In this document: positions 7,668 to 15,992 of the stretch, piece after piece
Layout of the letters: each line of letters begins with the position of its first letter
Position numbering within the stretch: the stretch's first letter is position 1
Source: Haloglycomyces albus DSM 45210
Lineage (GTDB): Bacteria; Actinomycetota; Actinomycetes; Mycobacteriales; Micromonosporaceae
Assembly: GCF_000527155.1 (NCBI RefSeq)
Contig: NZ_AZUQ01000001.1
Location: 862,554-926,553, forward strand
DNA length: 64,000 nucleotides
Reading direction: 5' to 3'
The notes under the pieces: generated by a model
The model's input: only the letters and a program-made list of their open reading frames with translations
Told to the model about the DNA's origin: nothing
Databases searched by the model: none
Position numbers and translations under genes: made by a program

Positions 7668-9204
7668 GGCGGTTCAGGTTTCGTTTCAACCAGCGGCGTT
7701 GGCGAGCGCTGAACAGGCGACGTATCGCTCGGCGTGGGAGGGAGTCGTGGCCTCCGGCGTTGGGGTCGAAGACCGTGGGGCAGAGGTTGAAGTCCGAGGT
7801 GTAGATATTGGCGTGTCCCCACACTCGATTCACCTCGGAGTCCAGGTCGTGCGGCTCGTATTGGCGTGCGCGGGCGAACGCCGCCTGTCGTTCCATCCTG
7901 ACCTGTACGGCACCTCCGGTGGTGAGGAGCCCGAGGCGGTCGGCTTCCATGCGTTCGAAGAGGAATCGGATGCTGTCGAGTCCGGTGCGTCCTTCGTGCC
8001 AGTGGAGGCGGAAGGGGACGGCGGGGTCGACGTCGGGTTCGGTCCGGCCGAGTACGACGCGGGGTTCGGCGGCGTAGAGTTCGCGCACCAGGGGCCAGTG
8101 GCCGCCTTTGGCGTCGAGTACTTTTCCGCGTGGGGTGTCGGTGGCCTCGGCGGGGTTGATCAGGTGGACGCGGATGTCCGGCACGCTTCCGCCGAGAAGT
8201 GGGGCGAGGAGCTTATCCACCTGGGAGATTTTCATGTTATCCCGGTATTCCACGATGACGTCGACCAATGGGACCCGCCAGTTTCGTGCCGGTGCCAGGC
8301 GACGTTGCCGGTAGAGGGGGATGCGTTGGGTGAGAAAGGGGAGGCGTTGTTGTTGCCCTGCCTTGCGGGCGGTTTTCATCTGTCCCATTCCCAAGTGCCA
8401 GGATGAGGAGTTCGATTCGGGTATGAACACCGCTCCGGCCTGATTCAGGCGGTATCCGAATTCGGTGTCGGAGCCGAGTTTCATATCGCCGTCGAAGCCG
8501 CCGACGTCGTTGTAGAGCGTGCGGGGCAGTGATCCGGTCGCTCCGGTGAAGACGCGGAAGAGGTCGGAGGTTCCATACCGCAGGTCGTCGTGGTCGGAGA
8601 TATAGCCTTCGATCCAGTGCGGTTCGGACATGGCCGTGTCGAACAGTTCGTTCGCTTTCCCGGAGGAGACGGCGTCGGTGACCTGTTGCGCCTCAAACGT
8701 TCCGGGTTTCCAGTCCACGAACCGTTTGTGGCCGAGTACGACGAGGTTGTCGGCGGCGTGGTGGTAGCGCATGTGGGCGGAGACGTGGTCGTGGAACACG
8801 AGCATGTCGGCGTCGAGACGCAGGACGATGTCGCCCTCGGCCCGCCGTACTCCGCTGTTGACGGCGTGGGCCGAACCCCAGTTGGCGTCGTCGGACAGGA
8901 TGATCGTGGTGTTGGCCGGGTGGGGCCGTGACAGTTCCAGCGCGGGATCGCTGTGGTCGTCCACGACTATGACTTCGGTCAAGTCCTCGGGGTAGTCCTG
9001 TGCGGCGAGCGCGGCCAGGACGATATCTAGTTTCTCTTGACCACCGTATGCGGGGATGACAATCGACACAGTGAGGTGCGGGGTCCACGTGGCGGTGTCG
9101 GGGGGACGCAGCACGCTCCAGTCGTTGCGTCGGATTCGCACGGGGTTGTGTGCCGGGTTTGGCCGCCAATGGGGCGCTTGGGACGAAGACACATTGTGAG
9201 TCAT
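7654..9204 (-). CDS. GT2 family glycosyltransferase with C-terminal extension
   Basis: A 516-aa protein with a GT-A fold at about residues 40-280: SIVIPAYGGQEKLD opens the fold, VIVVDDHSDP binds nucleotide and RLDADM (about residue 130) carries the metal-binding DxD-type motif. The remaining 230 residues form a less familiar C-terminal region. The reading frame extends to 9282, but the ATG at 9204 gives the plausible start. It is divergent from the TagH-like ABC gene and the CDP-alcohol transferase gene. That context suggests it adds sugars to a teichoic-acid-like or other envelope polymer (inference). Its 3' end overlaps the convergent recD2 gene by 14 bp. Confidence 0.85.
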   Translation of the reverse strand: MTHNVSSSQAPHWRPNPAHNPVRIRRNDWSVLRPPDTATWTPHLTVSIVIPAYGGQEKLDIVLAALAAQDYPEDLTEVIVVDDHSDPALELSRPHPANTTIILSDDANWGSAHAVNSGVRRAEGDIVLRLDADMLVFHDHVSAHMRYHHAADNLVVLGHKRFVDWKPGTFEAQQVTDAVSSGKANELFDTAMSEPHWIEGYISDHDDLRYGTSDLFRVFTGATGSLPRTLYNDVGGFDGDMKLGSDTEFGYRLNQAGAVFIPESNSSSWHLGMGQMKTARKAGQQQRLPFLTQRIPLYRQRRLAPARNWRVPLVDVIVEYRDNMKISQVDKLLAPLLGGSVPDIRVHLINPAEATDTPRGKVLDAKGGHWPLVRELYAAEPRVVLGRTEPDVDPAVPFRLHWHEGRTGLDSIRFLFERMEADRLGLLTTGGAVQVRMERQAAFARARQYEPHDLDSEVNRVWGHANIYTSDFNLCPTVFDPNAGGHDSLPRRAIRRLFSARQRRWLKRNLNRLRGR

Positions 9205-9541
9205 GGTGTCAGCGAGCTTATCGGAATCGAATGCCCGGCATGGCTCGGGGCAAAGAATTTCGTCAACATAATTGCAGCTCACAATCCTGATAAGACCCTG
9301 GAAAGCCTAGCTTTTCCGGTAATTGGCGTAATATTCACATTACTGTCAGGTTTGTCCCGGGCCAAGTGCGTCGTCACCCGGTGTCGGAAGAGGCTTCCCG
9401 TTCCCCCGGGACTGCCAGCTGGGCTTCATCCGGGTTAAACTTGCCCACGAGGCCGCATGGCAGGGTCGCGGGTGGTGCCGTACCGCGCGTCGCGGGCCTC
9501 ACCATGTATTTTCAAGCTACATCGTCATCTGGGAGGACGTC
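9205..9541. promoter_or_regulatory. Divergent promoter region GT2 / ABC ATPase
   Basis: A 337-bp noncoding region between divergent genes. Around 9250-9345 it is visibly more A+T-rich than the surroundings. It must hold both promoters, but I see no convincing operator or riboswitch. AGGACGT just before the GTG at 9542 serves as ribosome binding site. Confidence 0.45.
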
Positions 9542-10384
9542 GTGATAGAGCCCATAATTCAGGCTCGCGACCTCGGTATTTGTTTCCCGAAGGGTTCAAA
9601 GAAAAAGGGTCGGCTGAAGGATCTGTTCGTCCGGCGTTCCAAGAACAAAGAAGGCAGCGCCAGCCAGGACTTCTGGCCGCTGCGCCACGTTAACTTCGAC
9701 ATCTTCCCCGGTGACGCGGTCGGTGTCATCGGATCGAACGGCACAGGAAAATCCACCCTGCTTCGCTTGATCACCGGCGTGTTGATTCCCGACGAGGGTT
9801 ATGTCCGTCGGGAGGGGCGAGTGGCACCGCTCATCGCTCTCTCGGCCGGTTTCAGCGGTGACCTGACGGGCCGCGAGAACGTTAACCTGGTGGGCTCGTT
9901 GCACGGCATGTCGCGCAAGGAGATCAATGCCAGGTTCGACGACATCATTGAGTTCGCCGAGCTGGAAGACTTCGTCGACACTCCGGTCAAGCACTATTCC
10001 TCGGGTATGAAGGTTCGGCTCGGTTTTGCCGTCATCACCCAGCTGCCGCACCCCATTCTGTTGGTCGACGAGGCGTTGGCCGTAGGCGACCGGGCCTTTA
10101 AGGAAAAGTGCCACGGAGTGATTCAGGACCTGCTGGCCGAGGGCCGCACGCTGGTGTTCGTCTCCCACTCCGCCGGTGACCTCAAGCGTTACTGCAACCG
10201 CGGCCTCTTCCTCGACAAGGGCGAAGTGATCGTCGACAGTGATGTGGAGGAAGCTCTGACGGCGTACAACAAGGTCATCGATAAGAAGACCGCCGCGCGG
10301 AAGAAGAAAAAGAAAAAGCAGCAGCAGGCCGCCACCCCGGAAGCGGCGACAGCAGAGGCGTCATCGGTCAAGGCGGCCCAGTGA
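9542..10384 (+). CDS. ABC transporter ATPase, TagH/Wzt type polysaccharide exporter
   Basis: A 280-aa nucleotide-binding subunit of the polysaccharide/teichoic acid export subfamily. Walker A is GSNGTGKST (about residue 64), the signature is YSSGMKVRLGF, Walker B is ILLVDEAL and the switch His is in FVSHS. GRENVNLVGSLHG is typical of TagH/RfbE-type ATPases. The N-terminus has a Lys-rich insertion and the C-terminus a run of nine Lys/Arg followed by an Ala/Gln-rich tail. The ABC-2 permease partner is not adjacent and I saw none in the window. The GTG start has an AGGACG site. The gene overlaps the CDP-alcohol transferase gene by 4 bp (GTGA), so the two are translationally coupled. Confidence 0.88.
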   Translation: MIEPIIQARDLGICFPKGSKKKGRLKDLFVRRSKNKEGSASQDFWPLRHVNFDIFPGDAVGVIGSNGTGKSTLLRLITGVLIPDEGYVRREGRVAPLIALSAGFSGDLTGRENVNLVGSLHGMSRKEINARFDDIIEFAELEDFVDTPVKHYSSGMKVRLGFAVITQLPHPILLVDEALAVGDRAFKEKCHGVIQDLLAEGRTLVFVSHSAGDLKRYCNRGLFLDKGEVIVDSDVEEALTAYNKVIDKKTAARKKKKKKQQQAATPEAATAEASSVKAAQ

Positions 10385-12309
10385 CAACAGCGGTCGTCAT
10401 TGACAACGATTCACCACTGTTCGCCGACGGCACCCCTCTCCGCACTCGTCTGGAAGAACAGCTCACCGAGGCCGGAGTCGACCGCATCGTGCACTCCGAC
10501 GGTTCATGGGACGAGCTGGTATCCCTGGCCGAATCCGGCTCCGGGCATATGTACTTTGTGGACAGTCATCTGGTGGCCAGCCAGACGACTGTCAATACGG
10601 TCGTGGCCGATTCGTCACGACGGTCGGGGCTGCTGGTCGGCTCCGACCCCACCGACGGCCCCACGGTCGTCGTCGACCGAGGCCTGATCGTCCAAGAAGG
10701 ACCGTCTGCGTCGTTCTACGCGGGACTCGTCAAACTGTCCAGCGCACATCGCGACGCCATGCACGGACACTGGGGACAACCCGGCGAACAACGCAATACC
10801 GTGCTCGCCCTGACCGAGGCACTGGCTCGCCAGGCCATCCCCGTCACCGCCTACCGCAGCGCGGGACTCCCCTATCTTTTGGCCACCGACCCACAACAGG
10901 CCGGCTCCACCCGCGAAAAAGCCGACGCGGTCGACCTCCGGCAATGGCGGCTGCGTAACGCGGTGAAAGCCGACGACGACATCTTCGCCACCTACACGGT
11001 CAGCTCCTGGTCGCCATGGTTGGTCAAACTAGCCGAACGTCTACGGCTCAAACCCACCACCATCACCTGGTGGTCCATCGCCTTCGCCGTAGCGGCCGCC
11101 GGAATCTTCGCGGCGGGATTCTCACCCTGGTACATCGCCGGTGCGGGATTGATGTACTTCAGCTTCGTCTTCGACTGCGTCGACGGGCAACTGGCACGTT
11201 TCACCCAGCAGTTCTCCTCCTTCGGCGGCTGGCTGGACATGATGGCCGACCGCACCAAGGAATACGTGATCTATGCCGGTCTCGCCGTCGGAGCCGCACA
11301 GAGCGGCGAATCGGCATGGTGGATCGCGCTTCTGGCCTTGGTGGTGCAGACCGTGCGCCACACCGCCGACACCTGGTACGCCGTACAGCTGGATACCGCT
11401 GTCGCCGAACGGGCACGCAACTTCGCCCGAGGAGAAGGCACACGCCTGAGTTCCGGAGCCGGATCAGCGCTCGGAGCCAAACTTGAGGCGGCGTCGAACA
11501 ACGTCATCAGCGCCCACCGCTCGTTCCTCTACTGGGTCAAGCGCACGATCGTGGCCGGAGTCGGCGACCGTTGGGCGGTATTGGCCGTCGTCGCCGTGAT
11601 CTGGGGACCGCAAATAGGACTGAGCGTCCTACTGGGCTGGCAACTGTTCGCGCTCGCCTACACCAGCGCGGGCCGACTGGTCCGTACCCTGGCCGCTCGC
11701 GCCGCAGCGTTGGACCGCTCCGACCGGGACACCCACCGCGACGACGGACTCTTGCTGATCATCGGCGGTCGCCTGTGGCCCTTGGGGACCGTGGCGCTCG
11801 GCGTCATCGCCGCCGCCATTGCCGTCGTACTGGCACTGGTGCTACCCACACAGCAGCAGTGGATCACCTTGGCCGTCGGTACCGTCGCCGTCGTGATCGG
11901 ACTGGCGGGAGCCCGAGCCGCACACGTGCAGCTGTTCGACTGGTGGATACCGGCCGGATTGCGTGCCTTGGAGTTCGGAGTCATCGCCGCAGCCGGAATC
12001 GCCGCCGACGTCCCGCTCTGGGCCATTTACACGCTCATCGCCGTCATCGCCCTGTACTTCTACGACCTCGCAGCAGGGCTGGACAAAGCCGCCTCACCGG
12101 TGGACAACCGGAGTCTGGGGCTGGGGTGGCCGGTGCGTGCCGTCGCCATCCTCGCAATTACGGCAGTGGCGCTCGCCTTTGACGCTGCGGGTATCGCGAC
12201 CGTGGTGTTCGTATTCCTCGCCGTCTACATGGCCAGTGTGTTCATTGGAGCCGTGCTCAGTGGAATGCGCAGCGCGAACAAGGCGAAAGAACCAGAGTTG
12301 GTTGTCTAG
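10381..12309 (+). CDS. Large CDP-alcohol phosphatidyltransferase with degenerate N-terminal domain
   Basis: A 642-aa membrane enzyme. The CDP-alcohol phosphotransferase signature D-x2-DG-x2-AR-x8-G-x3-D-x3-D is fully conserved at about residues 264-290 (DCVDGQLAR then GGWLDMMAD). About 200 residues precede it, an alpha/beta region resembling a nucleotidyltransferase module without a recognisable NTP-binding loop, and about 350 residues with many hydrophobic helices follow it. This layout recalls two-domain inositol-phosphate enzymes (IPCT-DIPPS), but the first domain looks inactive (inference). It probably transfers a phospho-alcohol to a lipid or polymer acceptor, coupled to the upstream TagH-like ATPase. 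The GTG start overlaps the upstream stop. A terminator follows at 12359. Confidence 0.85.
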   Translation: MTTAVVIDNDSPLFADGTPLRTRLEEQLTEAGVDRIVHSDGSWDELVSLAESGSGHMYFVDSHLVASQTTVNTVVADSSRRSGLLVGSDPTDGPTVVVDRGLIVQEGPSASFYAGLVKLSSAHRDAMHGHWGQPGEQRNTVLALTEALARQAIPVTAYRSAGLPYLLATDPQQAGSTREKADAVDLRQWRLRNAVKADDDIFATYTVSSWSPWLVKLAERLRLKPTTITWWSIAFAVAAAGIFAAGFSPWYIAGAGLMYFSFVFDCVDGQLARFTQQFSSFGGWLDMMADRTKEYVIYAGLAVGAAQSGESAWWIALLALVVQTVRHTADTWYAVQLDTAVAERARNFARGEGTRLSSGAGSALGAKLEAASNNVISAHRSFLYWVKRTIVAGVGDRWAVLAVVAVIWGPQIGLSVLLGWQLFALAYTSAGRLVRTLAARAAALDRSDRDTHRDDGLLLIIGGRLWPLGTVALGVIAAAIAVVLALVLPTQQQWITLAVGTVAVVIGLAGARAAHVQLFDWWIPAGLRALEFGVIAAAGIAADVPLWAIYTLIAVIALYFYDLAAGLDKAASPVDNRSLGLGWPVRAVAILAITAVALAFDAAGIATVVFVFLAVYMASVFIGAVLSGMRSANKAKEPELVV

Positions 12310-12358
12310 AGCGTTTGAGGGTTCCTCGACCTGAGCAGCGGGAACCCGGACAGTCCGC

Positions 12359-12410
12359 GAGGATTCCGCGCCATTCGGGCTCACCGCTTGGCGGGGAATC
12401 CTCCGGTTTT
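12359..12410 (+). terminator. Rho-independent terminator after CDP-alcohol transferase
   Basis: A long stem: GAGGATTCC (12359-12367) pairs with GGAATCCTC (12395-12403), with further inner pairing of GCGCCA and TGGCG, followed by CGGTTTT. It ends the ABC/CDP-alcohol operon before the convergent vapC gene. Confidence 0.75.
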
Positions 12411-12450
12411 AGCCGTGGTGAGGAAGTCGAAGTTGCCATGCCTCGATACC

Positions 12451-12849
12451 TCAATCGCCGATCAAACGCATTCCCGCCCGATTTGCGGCACGTCGATCAA
12501 ACGTCACGGTACATCCCACTCCCGCACGCAGCCCGATCCCAGCGATAAGCGCATCGGCGAGGTCCGAGCCTTGACGCTCGGCCGACCGGAGCCCGGCGAA
12601 GAAGACGTCAGGTTGTTCAACCTCTATTTCAGTGGATTCAGCGAGGTCGCGGAGCGCCTCGAGCGTGTCTGAAACAGGAAGTCGATAAACGCGGGAAAGG
12701 ACCCAATACAACTCAACAGTTGTTATTAGGGTTACAAAACCCGGATTCTCCGCTGAAAGGGAGTCGATGACCTCCTCGGCAATCTCAGCCTGCTTGACGT
12801 CGTCACGAACGATATAGCGCGCTAGAACATTGGTGTCGAGACCAATCAC
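12451..12849 (-). CDS. vapC: VapC-like PIN-domain ribonuclease toxin
   Basis: A 132-aa PIN-domain protein, expected to be an Mg2+-dependent RNase toxin. The acidic residues are D5 (GLDTNVL), the Glu of TTVELYW, the Asp residues of SDLADALI and the Asp of VTFDRRA near the C-terminus. Length is typical. The ATG at 12849 overlaps the stop of the antitoxin gene by 4 bp, the standard translationally coupled toxin-antitoxin order. Confidence 0.88.
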   Translation of the reverse strand: MIGLDTNVLARYIVRDDVKQAEIAEEVIDSLSAENPGFVTLITTVELYWVLSRVYRLPVSDTLEALRDLAESTEIEVEQPDVFFAGLRSAERQGSDLADALIAGIGLRAGVGCTVTFDRRAANRAGMRLIGD

Positions 12850-13100
12850 TCTATATCTCCCATCCCGTCAGACGCGGCTTGAGCGATCGCTTCGTTCATT
12901 TCTTCAATGGAGACCGCGGGACCGGACCGGGAAAACCGTCCTTTCAATTCTCGAATCGACTTCTCAGCAGGCATCAATTCATACGTACCGTGGTCAGTAG
13001 CAACGAACCTGACGACCGATCCATCATGCAAACCCATAGCACGACGGATTGCCGCAGGTACTGTGACCTGTCCCTTACTTGTCACCTTCGCAATCGACAT
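12846..13100 (-). CDS. AbrB/MazE-type antitoxin (VapB-like)
   Basis: An 84-aa SpoVT/AbrB-fold protein. The DNA-binding swapped-hairpin half is at residues 1-50 (KVTSKGQVTVPAAIRRAMG). An acidic C-terminal tail from about residue 52 would wrap the PIN toxin. It precedes vapC with a 4-bp overlap. An 11-bp perfect inverted repeat lies just upstream of the start and is the obvious autoregulatory site. Confidence 0.88.
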   Translation of the reverse strand: MSIAKVTSKGQVTVPAAIRRAMGLHDGSVVRFVATDHGTYELMPAEKSIRELKGRFSRSGPAVSIEEMNEAIAQAASDGMGDIE

Positions 13101-13112
13101 ATCCTTCTCCTC

Positions 13113-13140
13113 ATTCTCCTTACCTTATTGTAAGGAGAAT
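13113..13140 (-). promoter_or_regulatory. Inverted-repeat operator of the toxin-antitoxin operon
   Basis: ATTCTCCTTAC (13113-13123) and GTAAGGAGAAT (13130-13140) form a perfect 11+11 palindrome with a 6-nt spacer, 13 bp upstream of the antitoxin ATG. On the minus strand one arm reads GTAAGGAGAAT, so the operator contains an AAGGAG close to a ribosome binding site. Binding by the AbrB-type antitoxin would block transcription and might also affect translation (inference). Confidence 0.75.
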
Positions 13141-13459
13141 TGGAAAGTGTGTCAATCAGACCGCTGTTTCGCCATGGTTTCCGTGGAGATGCGCCTTGGA
13201 GGCGACGGTTTACTATTCAAAATTCGCGTTACCCATGGGTATGAATTCGAGCGAGAGCACGGCAACTTAGGTCAATCAATACAGCGACCAATACGGAAAC
13301 CACCACACGCAAGGTAAAATCGTCCAACCAGGAGACGGTGACGAAAACCGTCGCTGGGGCCACCACAAGGATCCCTCATACAACACGGGGCCCTTAGCTG
13401 TGGGAGATCACGTCGAACCCCAACGATGAAGCGGCGTCGCGCATGACGCCGCGTTCCCG
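13141..13459. other. Noncoding stretch between antitoxin and mqnP
   Basis: 319 bp without a credible gene. The longer open frames opposite the antitoxin have no ribosome binding site or domain. The only structure seen is an 8-bp GC hairpin (13431-13438 with 13445-13452) just behind the mqnP stop, a possible weak terminator for that minus-strand operon, without a T-tract. Confidence 0.5.
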
Positions 13460-14359
13460 CTAAAACCCTACGTACAAATCGAGACAGGCGAACACGAACA
13501 GTGCCACCGCCACGAATCCGTTGGCGGTGAAGAACGCCCGATTCGCTCGGCTCAGGTCATGCGGCTTGACGATGCTGTGTTCATACACCAGAATCGCCGC
13601 GACGACGGCAACTCCCATCCAGTACCACAGGCCTGCCGAAATCAGGAGCCCAAAGGTCACGAACAATGCCACGGCCACCGCGTGCGTAGCGGACGAAATG
13701 TGCAAGGCCGCCGCCTTGCCCCACCGTGCGGGAGTGGATTTCACTCCGATCTCGCGGTCGACCTCAATGTCCTGGCAGGCGTAGATCAGGTCGAAACCGC
13801 CGACCCACAGACCCACGGCCACCCCAAGCGCGATGGCAGGCCACGACCCGGCGAAGGTGCCGGTGACGGCCAGCCACGCCCCGACCGGCGCGACCGCCTG
13901 AGCCAGACCGAGAATCGCGTGCGGAAAGTTGGTGAAACGTTTTCCATAGGGGTAAACGATCAAAGGCGCTACCGCCAGCGGAGCCAATACCAGACACAAC
14001 GGATTCAACATCGCTGCCGCCAGCACGAACACCACCAGCGACACCGCACAGCCCCAATAGGCCGTACGGAGGCTGACCGCACCGGTCACCAGCTCACGGC
14101 CGGCGGTACGCGGGTTCTGAGCGTCAATGGCACGGTCGATGATGCGATTGGCCGCCATCGCCAGTGTCCGCCCCGACACCATCGCCAGAGTCACCCACAA
14201 CAACACCGTCCAGCTGAAAGCGTCGTTCAGACTCATGGCCGTCAACGCCGACAGGTACGCGAACGGCAACGCGAACACCGAATGCTCGAATGCCACCAGC
14301 TTCAGAAAAGCGCGGACGGGGTTGGAGGGTGCCTCGGAGGCGTCAAGGTTAGTGGTCAA
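13460..14359 (-). CDS. mqnP: UbiA-type prenyltransferase, menaquinone biosynthesis (MqnP-like)
   Basis: A 299-aa polytopic membrane prenyltransferase with about eight or nine helices. The two Asp-rich prenyl-diphosphate sites are N71-x3-D75-x3-D79 (NRIIDRAID) and DIEVDREIG near residue 195. It lies directly behind, and overlaps by 11 bp, a UbiD-like decarboxylase gene. The pair is the usual mqnL-mqnP arrangement of the futalosine pathway, in which a naphthoate is prenylated and decarboxylated. UbiA for ubiquinone is unlikely in an actinobacterium. Confidence 0.82.
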   Translation of the reverse strand: MTTNLDASEAPSNPVRAFLKLVAFEHSVFALPFAYLSALTAMSLNDAFSWTVLLWVTLAMVSGRTLAMAANRIIDRAIDAQNPRTAGRELVTGAVSLRTAYWGCAVSLVVFVLAAAMLNPLCLVLAPLAVAPLIVYPYGKRFTNFPHAILGLAQAVAPVGAWLAVTGTFAGSWPAIALGVAVGLWVGGFDLIYACQDIEVDREIGVKSTPARWGKAAALHISSATHAVAVALFVTFGLLISAGLWYWMGVAVVAAILVYEHSIVKPHDLSRANRAFFTANGFVAVALFVFACLDLYVGF

Positions 14360-15830
14360 TGCCGTATTCTTTCCAGCGGTCGCTGACCGTCGCCTTGACG
14401 GCAGCGGTCATGGTCATCATGTCGGGCCAACCCCGAGTATATCCCTCCGTGGGGAATTTGGCCGTCGCGTCGATCCCGGCCTTACCTCCCCAGAACTGCT
14501 GGTATGAAGCGTGGTCGAGGTGGTCGACCGGTCCCTCACCCACTTGCAGATCACGGCTGTAGTCGACGTTTCCGAAAGCGCGCCAAGCAACTTCCCGCAT
14601 ATCGTGCACATCGCAGTCGGCGTCCACCACGATGATGAGCTTTGTGAGGCTCATCATGTGCGCACCCCAAATGGCGTTCATGACCTTCTGCGCGTGCTTG
14701 GGGAACTTCTTGTCGATCGACACGATCGCGCAGTTGTGAAACCCGCCCGACTCCGGTAGGTGGTAATCCACGATGTCGGGGATCATCACCTTCAACAGCG
14801 GGAGGAAAATCCGCTCGGTGGCCTTCCCCAGGCCGTAATCCTCCTGCGGAGGAGCCGAAGTGATGATGGAGTGGTAAATCGGGTTCTCCCGCATGGTCAT
14901 GGTTTCCACGTGCATGTACGGGAAATCCTCGACGGGAGTATAAAAGCCGGTGTGGTCCCCGAAAGGCCCTTCGGGCAGTCGCTCGCCCGGCTCCGCCCAG
15001 CCTTCCAGGACGATCTGCGACGTTGCCGGAACCTGTAGCGGAACCGTCAGGCAGTCGACCATCTCGACGCGCTCGCCGCGTAGGAAACCCGCGAACAGGT
15101 ATTCGTCGATGTCGGAGGGCAGCGGGGCGGTGGCTGCATAGGCCATGACCGGATCGGGCCCGATGGCGATGGCGACCGGCAGACGGTCGCCACGACGCTC
15201 GGCGTCAGCGTAGTGTGAGGTCGAGTTCTTATGGATCTGCCAATGCAGGCCCAGCGTGCGTTCATCGTGTTGCTGCAGGCGATAGAGCCCGACATTGCGT
15301 TTCGCCGATTCCGGGTGCTTGGTGTGCACGAGACCGAAATTGTGGAAGATGCCCCCGTCGCCGGGCCACACCTGCAGCCCCGGAAGGCGATTGAGATCGA
15401 CCTCGTCGCCCCGGTAGACCACCTCCTGGCACGGCGCCTTACGTACCTTCTTGGGCGGAACACTCTTGAGTTGCATCAATTTGCCCAGGCCGTCGCGTAC
15501 TCCGGCCCAGCCGACCGGGAGTTCCGGTTTGGCCAGCTCTCCGATTCGGTCGCCGATCTCATTGAGATCGTCCACGCCGAACGCCAACGCGGTTCGTTCC
15601 AATGTGGAGAAAAGATTGATCGCGATGGGCATCTCGCCCCGCGTGGGGTTCTCGAACAAAAGCGCCGGTCCGTCCTCTGCGATCACCCGATTGACGATCT
15701 CGGTGACCTCCAGGGTGGGATCGACAGGAGCGCTCACGCGTTTGAGCTCTCCGGCTTCTTCCAGAGTCGTCAGATACGACTGCAAGTCACTGTAAGGAAA
15801 TTTAGTAGCCACGAACTCATTATGGACCAC
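14349..15830 (-). CDS. mqnL: UbiD family decarboxylase, menaquinone biosynthesis (MqnL-like)
   Basis: A 493-aa prenylated-FMN-dependent decarboxylase of the UbiD family, full length. Recognisable stretches are LFENPTRG near residue 60, HWQIHKNS (about 195), LPEGPFGDHTGFYTP (about 285) and KATERIFLP, with the Glu/Arg residues of the prFMN site in these blocks. The next gene is the prenyltransferase, supporting a role in demethylmenaquinone formation by the futalosine route. The start is the ATG at 15830; a GTG seven codons inside (VATKFPYS) is possible. Confidence 0.85.
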   Translation of the reverse strand: MVHNEFVATKFPYSDLQSYLTTLEEAGELKRVSAPVDPTLEVTEIVNRVIAEDGPALLFENPTRGEMPIAINLFSTLERTALAFGVDDLNEIGDRIGELAKPELPVGWAGVRDGLGKLMQLKSVPPKKVRKAPCQEVVYRGDEVDLNRLPGLQVWPGDGGIFHNFGLVHTKHPESAKRNVGLYRLQQHDERTLGLHWQIHKNSTSHYADAERRGDRLPVAIAIGPDPVMAYAATAPLPSDIDEYLFAGFLRGERVEMVDCLTVPLQVPATSQIVLEGWAEPGERLPEGPFGDHTGFYTPVEDFPYMHVETMTMRENPIYHSIITSAPPQEDYGLGKATERIFLPLLKVMIPDIVDYHLPESGGFHNCAIVSIDKKFPKHAQKVMNAIWGAHMMSLTKLIIVVDADCDVHDMREVAWRAFGNVDYSRDLQVGEGPVDHLDHASYQQFWGGKAGIDATAKFPTEGYTRGWPDMMTMTAAVKATVSDRWKEYGIDH

Positions 15831-15920
15831 AACGAGCGACCGGTCAGCCTCCCGTACGCCGGGAATTCGTCGGCGTCATCGACTGCCCCTCCCGCAGCTG
15901 GGCATGCAATGGCACCGGCG

Positions 15921-15968
15921 CAAAAAGAAGAGGCCGACCGCCGATGCCTGAGCACCGTGCGGTCGGCC
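15921..15968 (-). terminator. Rho-independent terminator of the ehu operon
   Basis: On the minus strand a 10-bp perfect stem GGCCGACCGC/GCGGTCGGCC (15959-15968 with 15932-15941) is followed by TCTTCTTTTTG. It lies 25 bp after the ehuA stop codon. Confidence 0.85.
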
Positions 15969-15992
15969 CCAAAATTCAACTCACCGCAGAAG

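Noticed and set aside
12907-13317. Open frame of 136 codons opposite the antitoxin gene.
   Set aside because: No ribosome binding site or domain; it is antisense to a clear AbrB-type gene.
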